Assembly (NCBI GenBank): GCA_036936605.1
Contig: JAUPFV010000005.1
Span: forward strand, 236,249,770 to 236,313,769
DNA from: Limnanthes douglasii subsp. nivea
Lineage: Eukaryota > Streptophyta > Magnoliopsida > Brassicales > Limnanthaceae
Direction: 5' to 3'
Length of the DNA stretch: 64,000 nt
Part shown: positions 58,266 through 64,000 of the stretch, piece after piece
Layout of the letters: each line of letters opens with the position of its first letter
Position numbering within the stretch: position 1 is the first letter of the stretch
Program-made: the position numbers and the translations under genes
The notes under the pieces: model-generated
The model's input: the letters and a program-made list of their open reading frames with translations, nothing else
Told to the model about the DNA's origin: nothing
The model's database searches: none

Positions 58266-61200
58266 TTAAGAAGAAAGTTTAGAATATGATACTGCCTTGG
58301 TCATTATATCTGCTGGATTATCGTGTGTAGACACTTTCTTCACATCAACAATTCCCTTTGATATTATATCACGAATAAAATGATACCTGACATCTATGTG
58401 CTTTGTACGCTCATGGTACATCTGGTTCCATGTAAGGTGTATGGCGCTTTGACTGTCACAAAACACTTTTGTAGTAGTCCTATCCAAGCTCAAATTTGCC
58501 ACCAAACCTTGCAACCATATTGCCTCTTTAACTGCTTCTGTTACCACCATGTACTCTGCCTCTGTTGTAGACAAAGCTACAGTAGCTTGCAACTGTGCTT
58601 TCGAGCTGATCGCACTCCCAGCTAGAGTAAATACATATCCTGTCAGAGATCTTCTTTTATCCATATCACCTGCAAAATCAGAATCAACAAAACCAACCAA
58701 TGATCCTGCAACATCATTCAGCGATTCACCAATATCGGTTTTGTTAAAAGTTAAGCCAACGTTCACAGTATTCTTCAGATACCGAAGTATCCATTTCACT
58801 GCCTGCCAGTGTTCTTTCCCAGGACATCCCATGTACCTGCTAACTACACTAACCGCATGTGAAATATCAGGACGTGTGCATACCATAGCATACATGATAC
58901 TACCAACTGCACTTGCATATGGAACCTTCGACATTTGATCCAACTCAGCATCGTCATTGGCCGCTTCTACTGCAGACAACTTGAAATGAGTAGCAAAAGG
59001 AATGTTAACTGCTTTAGCATCAAACATGTTGAATCGTTTTAACACTTTCTCAATATAGCTTCGTTGAGACAAGTGTAATGTTCCTAAATTTATGTTCCTG
59101 ATAATCTCCATACCAAACTCGGCACTAAGCTCGGCACTAAGCTGCTTCTTTAACTGCACAATGTGTGACATACTACAAGCAGCAATAAGCATATCATCCA
59201 CATACAACAACAAGTAAACATAAGAATCATCTGACATCTTTTGATGATACACACAACTATCATATGGACTCCTCGTGAACCCTTTTGACACCATGAATGT
59301 ATCAAAACGTTTGTACCATTGCCTAGGTGACTGTTTCAAACCATATAGTGACTTTTTCAGCAGACAAACTTTGTCCTCTATATTAGGTTCGATAAATCCC
59401 TCTGGTTGTCTCATGTAGATTTGCTCCTCCAATTCACCATGTAGAAACGCAGTCTTCATATCCAACTGCTCAAGCTCTAAATCTTGCAAAAGTACTATGG
59501 CTAACAAAACTCGAATCGAACTATGCTTCACCACTGGAGAAAACACTTCATTGAAGTCGATTATTTCCCTTTGAGTAAAACCCTTAGCGACCAGTCTTGC
59601 TTTGAATCGAGATGCCTCAACCCCTGGATTACCTTCTTTTTTCTTGAACACCTATTTACTGCCTACTATCTTCTGTCCTTTAGGAAAGTCAACAAGCTTC
59701 CATGTTTGATTCTTATGAAGAGATTCAATCTCTTCTCCCATAGCACCAATCCATCAATCTGCCTCTGAACTTGCTATAGCTTCTTTGTAGCTACTAGGTT
59801 CCTGCATCTCAACTTTTTCTGCAACTGACAGAGCATATGCAACTAGATTCACATACCTTTTTGGAAGTCTAATATCTCTTCTTTCTCTGCCCAATGCTAT
59901 GCTATAAGGTTGTTGCTCTGGTTCGGGCACATCATCGTCACTATCATCTGATGTTGACGCTTCACCTCCTGATTCTGGATCCACCTCAGAACCACTTGAA
60001 TTATTGGACTTGCTAGGAACTGATTCTACTTCAAGCTCCACCTGTTTACTCACAAACGATCCTGATTCGACCATTTCTCCTACTTCCTTCTGACTGTCTA
60101 TCGAGGCAAACTCATTAAAAGTAATGTCCCTACTGATGAGAAAACCTGGAGACTTTGGAGAGGTACACCATAACCTATATCCCTTCACTCCAGTAGCATA
60201 TCCTAGAAATATGCATCTCGTTGCCCTCGGCTCAAGCTTACCATCTCTCGCATGAGCATACGCAGGACAACCGAACACCCTCAAATGTTCATAATTAGCC
60301 GACGATCCAGACCAAATCTCAAAAGGAGTTTTACAATCAATAGATGTTGATGGAGACCGATTCACCAAGTAACACGTTGTATTGATAGCTTCAGCCCAAA
60401 AATCCTTTCCCACACCGGAATGTGAGAGCATACTTCGTGCCTTGTCACAAAGCGTTCTGTTCATTCTTTCTGCGACTCCATTCTGTTGTGGTGTTCTAGA
60501 ACAAGTGCGATGGCGCACTATTCCCTCAGCTTCGCAGAACCCGTTGAACTCACGACTGCAATATTCTAACCCATTATCTCTCCTAAGACGTTTGATTTTT
60601 CTTCCTGTTTGCTTCTCGATCATCGTCTTCCATTTGACAAAGGTTGAATATGCCTCATCTTTCGTTTTCAGAAAGTAAACCCACACCATCCTTGAATAAT
60701 CATCAATCAAACTCATGTAGTATCTGGCTCCGCTCTTGGATGGAATTCTATTTGGACCCCAAAGATCTGAATGAATGTAGTCCACTGTGCTTTTAGTCTT
60801 TCTTACAGCCAATTTGCTGAATTTGACTCTAGTTTGTTTACCAAACACACAGTGCTCACAAAATCCCAATGATTCTGCTTTATACCCTTTCAACAAATCT
60901 CTCTTTCCTAAAACAGCTAATCCTCTGTCACTCATGTGACCAAGACGCCAATGCCACAACTTATTTTGATCCTGCCTACTTTGGCTATTACTCCCTGATG
61001 ATGCTACTGCAACATCGCCCATAACAACACTCCCTTGGAGAATGTAAAGACCCTTCTGCAAACTACCTTTCATGCATACCATTGAGCCTTTTGTCACTTT
61101 GATTACACCATTTTCTGCATGGTACTTGTAACCCCGGGAGTCTAGAGTCCCAAGAGAAATCAGGTTTCTTTTTAACCCAGGAACATGCCAGCACGTCAAG

Positions 61201-62221
61201 ATTCTAACAACCCCGTCAAACATTCTGATTCTGACATTACCAAACCACCAACAGTCAACGAATGATTGTTCCTTAAATAGACAGTTCCCTGCATTCGCTT
61301 GTACGTATCAAACCACTGCTTGAACTGACACATGTGATATGTAGCGCCAGTATCAAGTACCCAAGAGTTTTTCCTAAAGTCTGAACTCACGGACAATACA
61401 TCTCCTTTAACACTGTTTTCACTATCGTCGGAATCGTTCACACCTTCAACAATGTTTGCTGCATTTTCCTTTTGATTTCCCTTCTTACCATTCAGTTTCG
61501 GACAATCTCTCCTATAATGACCCTGCTCACCGCATTCATAACAGTTTGAGTGCTTCACCCTTGACTTGGACCTCAAGTTCTTCCTTCTTAAAGAACTCGC
61601 TTTGCTTTTAGATCTTCCCCTAGTCATAAGACCTTCCCCTTCAGCTTGATTGTCTAGCTGCAACTGTCTCATCTCTTTTGATTTCAGTGCCCCTTTGACA
61701 TCTGCTAGCGATAACTTATCCTTACCGTACATAATGGTATCTACGAAGTTTTCATAGGGAGCTGGTAACGATCTCAATACAAACAAATCTTGATCATCAT
61801 CCTCAATGTTGATATCTATTTTCTCCAAGTCCATTATAATTGATTTAAAATTATCTAGGTGCTCTGTTGTGGACATACCTTCTTTCAATCTGAAATCATA
61901 CAAACGGTTCTTCAAGTATAATCGGTTTACTACTGATTTCTCTGAGTAAAGATCTCCTAGCTTTTTCCATGCGCAGGCAGCAGTCTTCTCACCACTAATC
62001 TCGCGAAGCACATTGTCTTTCACACTCATTAAAATCCAGCACAAAGCCCTTTCTTGAAGATCTTGTTTCTCCTCTTCTTTCATCTCTTCTGGTAACTTAT
62101 TATCCACAGCCTTCCACAGCCCTTGCAGTACCAATGAAGATTTCAGTTTAATCTTCCACAACGCAAAGCTGGATCCCCCATCAAATTTTTCAATCATGTA
62201 TTTTGTTGCTGTAGACGCCAT
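58266..62221 (-). pseudogene. Copia gag-pol, broken in three places
   Basis: Starts at ATG 62221. Gag-protease is open to 61196 and has a CCHC knuckle (CYECGEQGHYRRDC) and protease WVLDTGATYHM. A frameshift near 61215 moves to the next part (61223-59754), with the integrase zinc region HWRLGHMSDRG...CEHCVFGK, DDYSRMVWV, RRDNGLEY and PQQNGVAERMN. A TGA at 59754, where Trp is expected, and a TAG at 59652 precede the last part (59651-58266), which holds RT with LLLYVDDMLI and RNase H with DSDFAGD and STTEAEY. Few breaks imply moderate age. Elements of this type encode one continuous polyprotein, so this copy is inactive. Confidence 0.9.
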
Positions 62222-62256
62222 TGTGAAACCTTAATTGCAAAAGCCCTAATTTCACC

Positions 62257-62273
62257 ACGTGGCTCTGATACCG
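62257..62273 (-). other. Primer-binding site of the copia element
   Basis: Minus strand GGTATCAGAGCC, complementary to the initiator tRNA-Met 3' end, about five bases from the LTR end. Confidence 0.8.
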
Positions 62274-62277
62274 ATTT

Positions 62278-62628
62278 TGTTATAAAATACTATGCAATTA
62301 TCACAAAATGGCTCAAGCACAGAATATATGCGAATGAAAGATTTAAATGAAACACAGGATTTAACGTGGTTCGACAATTATCTACATCCACGGGCGCCGC
62401 CAGAGAAAAAGAGTTTCACTATGATAGAAAAGGTTACAGATTTCAGATTGTGTTTTGTGTCGCCCTAGTAATCTATATATAGGGAATTAATAGACTTACT
62501 AGACTATGGGCCTAATGGGCTGATACCACAAGACTAACTCAAATGATTGGACAATATCACATCACAACACAAAACTGTACTGCCGGACACAGTACACTGT
62601 CAAGGCACTATTCGACTCATTCACAACA
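62278..62628 (-). repeat. 5' LTR of the copia element
   Basis: 351 bp; the sense strand starts TGTTGTGAATGAG and ends TTATAACA. Sole LTR of this element in the window. Confidence 0.8.
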
Positions 62629-62820
62629 CTTTGTTTATTTGTTGTTATGCAGGTTTGAGGTATTTTCAAAGCTCCATGACAACTCTATTTCTTTTGTGAA
62701 GATTGCAATTTTAAAAGTTTGATTTTACTTAAATAGTTAGTATTGTTGTAATATCAATATTAACAAATTTGTAATATTGAAACTTTTGGCCGTTTATTAT
62801 ATCAATATTAATAAAAAAAA
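62629..62820 (+). repeat. LINE 3' end, right copy, with A-rich tail
   Basis: Directly abuts the copia LTR, matches 58030-58220, and ends in an A-run near 62812-62821, as expected for a LINE 3' terminus. Confidence 0.7.
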
Positions 62821-62821
62821 A

Positions 62822-64000
62822 TTGAAAGAGCGCTCCCACGCTCCAATATTTGAATTTCTTTAGATCTTTCCGTTCTTCTTCTCCGGCCATCTTCTCCGTT
62901 GCCTCTGATCTTTTTCATCTCCCTTCCTTCGATAGATTCATTTCTATCTTCGTCGTCGTATCTGATCCTCTCTGGTGTTCTCTGTTTTCTCTGTTTCATT
63001 TCGATGGTTTTCTGTCTCTGTCGCCTGGTTTTCGCTCTCTTAAATCTGGCCTTATGATTAATCCTAGAAGGTCTGTTATTGGCTACTGATTTGTGGCTTA
63101 TGGAGACTTTCCCATCTGTTCAAGAAGCTTATGGGTCTTCTTCTATTAAAGACTGCCAAGAATCTGATGGAAAACTAAACAAGAACAGAGGAATTTCGTT
63201 TGTTAACGTTGTGACTGCTTGTCACAAGGATGATGACTTGGTGCAAGAAAATGTTTCTTATAAGGATGATCATGTGTCCTTACAGTATAACGATAAATCT
63301 TTGCAATATTTAAAATCTAAATCAAAGCATACGATTGTGTGTAAATGTTCTGCAGGTCTGCCGAAAAGAACAGTGTTACTAGATTTTCTTAACAAGTTTC
63401 ACTTTTTTCATGAGTTTAACTACTCTATTAAAGATTCCAGGCACATCCTAATAGAGTTCGAATCTTTGGAAGATTACAGAAAATTCTGGAAGAAAAGTGT
63501 TTGGACCCTTGGCTCCACGAGGTTCAGATTGTTGAAATGGTCTGAAGGTTTCAATGCCACGTTTGAAAGTTCGATAACCCCAATTTGGATAAGGATTGAA
63601 GGCCTTCCAGAGCACATGTATAACAAGGAAATCATTACTGATATTGCTTCTTCCCTGGGTTCTCCTATGGAGGTCAAGGTTCCTTTGAAGAACAGGGCTC
63701 ATTATAATTATTGTTTGGCCAGAATTGAAATGGACATTGCTTGAAAAATATACAATGACGTTTGGGTTGGTTTTGGTAGTAATAGTGGCTGCTGGGTGAG
63801 AATCATTCATCTTAACATGCCCAAATACTGTAATTCGTGTTTCCACATTGGACATGATGTTGATCAATGTAAAAGGTTGAATGCTGCTGATGCTGTCAAG
63901 AAAACTCAAAAAGAACCAACAGATACCAAGAAAGATGATATTCAAGAGGCTCGTGCTGCTGATGCTGTTAATAAAACTCATAGTGAAACTAAGAAAGGTG
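62822..64000 (+). mobile_element. LINE (non-LTR retrotransposon), 5' part, runs off the window
   Basis: Begins after the A-run with a CT-rich leader (about 62860-63090), then ORF1. The RT-bearing ORF2 would lie beyond the window. Confidence 0.65.
63100..64000 (+). pseudogene. LINE ORF1 (DUF4283 plus zinc knuckle) with an in-frame TGA
   Basis: ATG at 63100. A DUF4283-type domain lies at about 63340-63745 (VWTLGSTRFRLLKWSEGF, PIWIRIEGLPEHMY), followed in the same frame, after TGA at 63742-63744, by WVGFG and a zf-CCHC_4 knuckle, CNSCFHIGHDVDQC (about 63832). An Ala/Asp/Lys repeat (ADAVKKTQKE / ADAVNKTHSE) follows at the window edge. ORF1 proteins bind the element RNA. One nonsense change is visible, so the element is probably dead; it could be read as intact only if the TGA were an assembly error. 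Confidence 0.75.

Larger units (their letters stand above)
58266..62628 (-). mobile_element. Ty1/copia element, 3' truncated (no 3' LTR seen)
   Basis: On minus: 5' LTR (62628-62278), Met-tRNA-type primer site, gag-protease, integrase, RT and RNase H. Order and motifs are those of Ty1/copia (Tnt1/Tork-like). The RNase H/C-terminal region stops abruptly at 58266 and nothing resembling the 5' LTR follows on the left, so the 3' end is deleted. Confidence 0.88.

Noticed and set aside
58549..58938. Plus-strand 129-codon frame
   Set aside because: Shadow of the copia RNase H/RT region.

Overview
This is nuclear DNA of a flowering plant, most likely a eudicot. The spliced genes use GT..AG introns, the intergenic DNA is very AT-rich, and the window holds plant-specific transposon lineages plus organelle-derived fragments. 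Three conserved genes can be reconstructed exon by exon: an NHL-repeat membrane protein (25427-27995, minus), a KUP/HAK/KT potassium transporter of the KUP6/KUP8 type (43115-47885, minus) and a cyclic nucleotide-gated channel closest to CNGC18 (52568-55551, plus). A fourth, small spliced reading frame (50197-52146, minus; 93 aa, unrecognised) lies between the transporter and the channel. It is either its own gene or part of a long leader of the transporter.

Bases 1-25300 are dominated by two Ty3/gypsy elements of the Tat lineage in opposite orientation. Element 1 (1-10202, plus; its 5' LTR is cut by the window edge) looks young: the visible LTR ends differ at one base in 166. It carries gag-protease, then an in-frame UAG in a plant-virus-like readthrough context, then pol with two RNase H domains. 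Opposite these runs a spliced antisense gene with its own TATA box. Element 2 (12435-22607, minus) is an older relative riddled with stops and frameshifts, yet it keeps the same UAG position, the same antisense-gene intron, the same primer-binding and polypurine sites, and a recognisable target-site duplication. It sits in a tandem-duplicated ~260 bp unit within a degenerate minisatellite region.

Bases 28300-43100 are gene-poor. They hold a TIR element with internal tandem repeats (28700-29588), a decayed Ty1/copia element with ~900 bp LTR-like repeats (about 29.7-33.9 kb), a plant-mobile-domain relic (about 34.3-35.9 kb), a decayed mitochondrial atp1-like fragment, a plastid trnL-UAG-side fragment and a Mutator-like transposase relic. 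The right end (55.9-64 kb) has a ~65 bp tandem repeat, LINE remnants, a Ty1/copia element with three reading-frame breaks and no 3' LTR, and the 5' part of a LINE with a DUF4283/zinc-knuckle ORF1.

The host genes do not form a pathway cluster, although the transporter and the channel are both plasma-membrane-type cation transport proteins. The most unusual material is the Tat family: a sense gag-(UAG)-pol opposite a spliced antisense gene, both supported by comparison of the two copies in this window.
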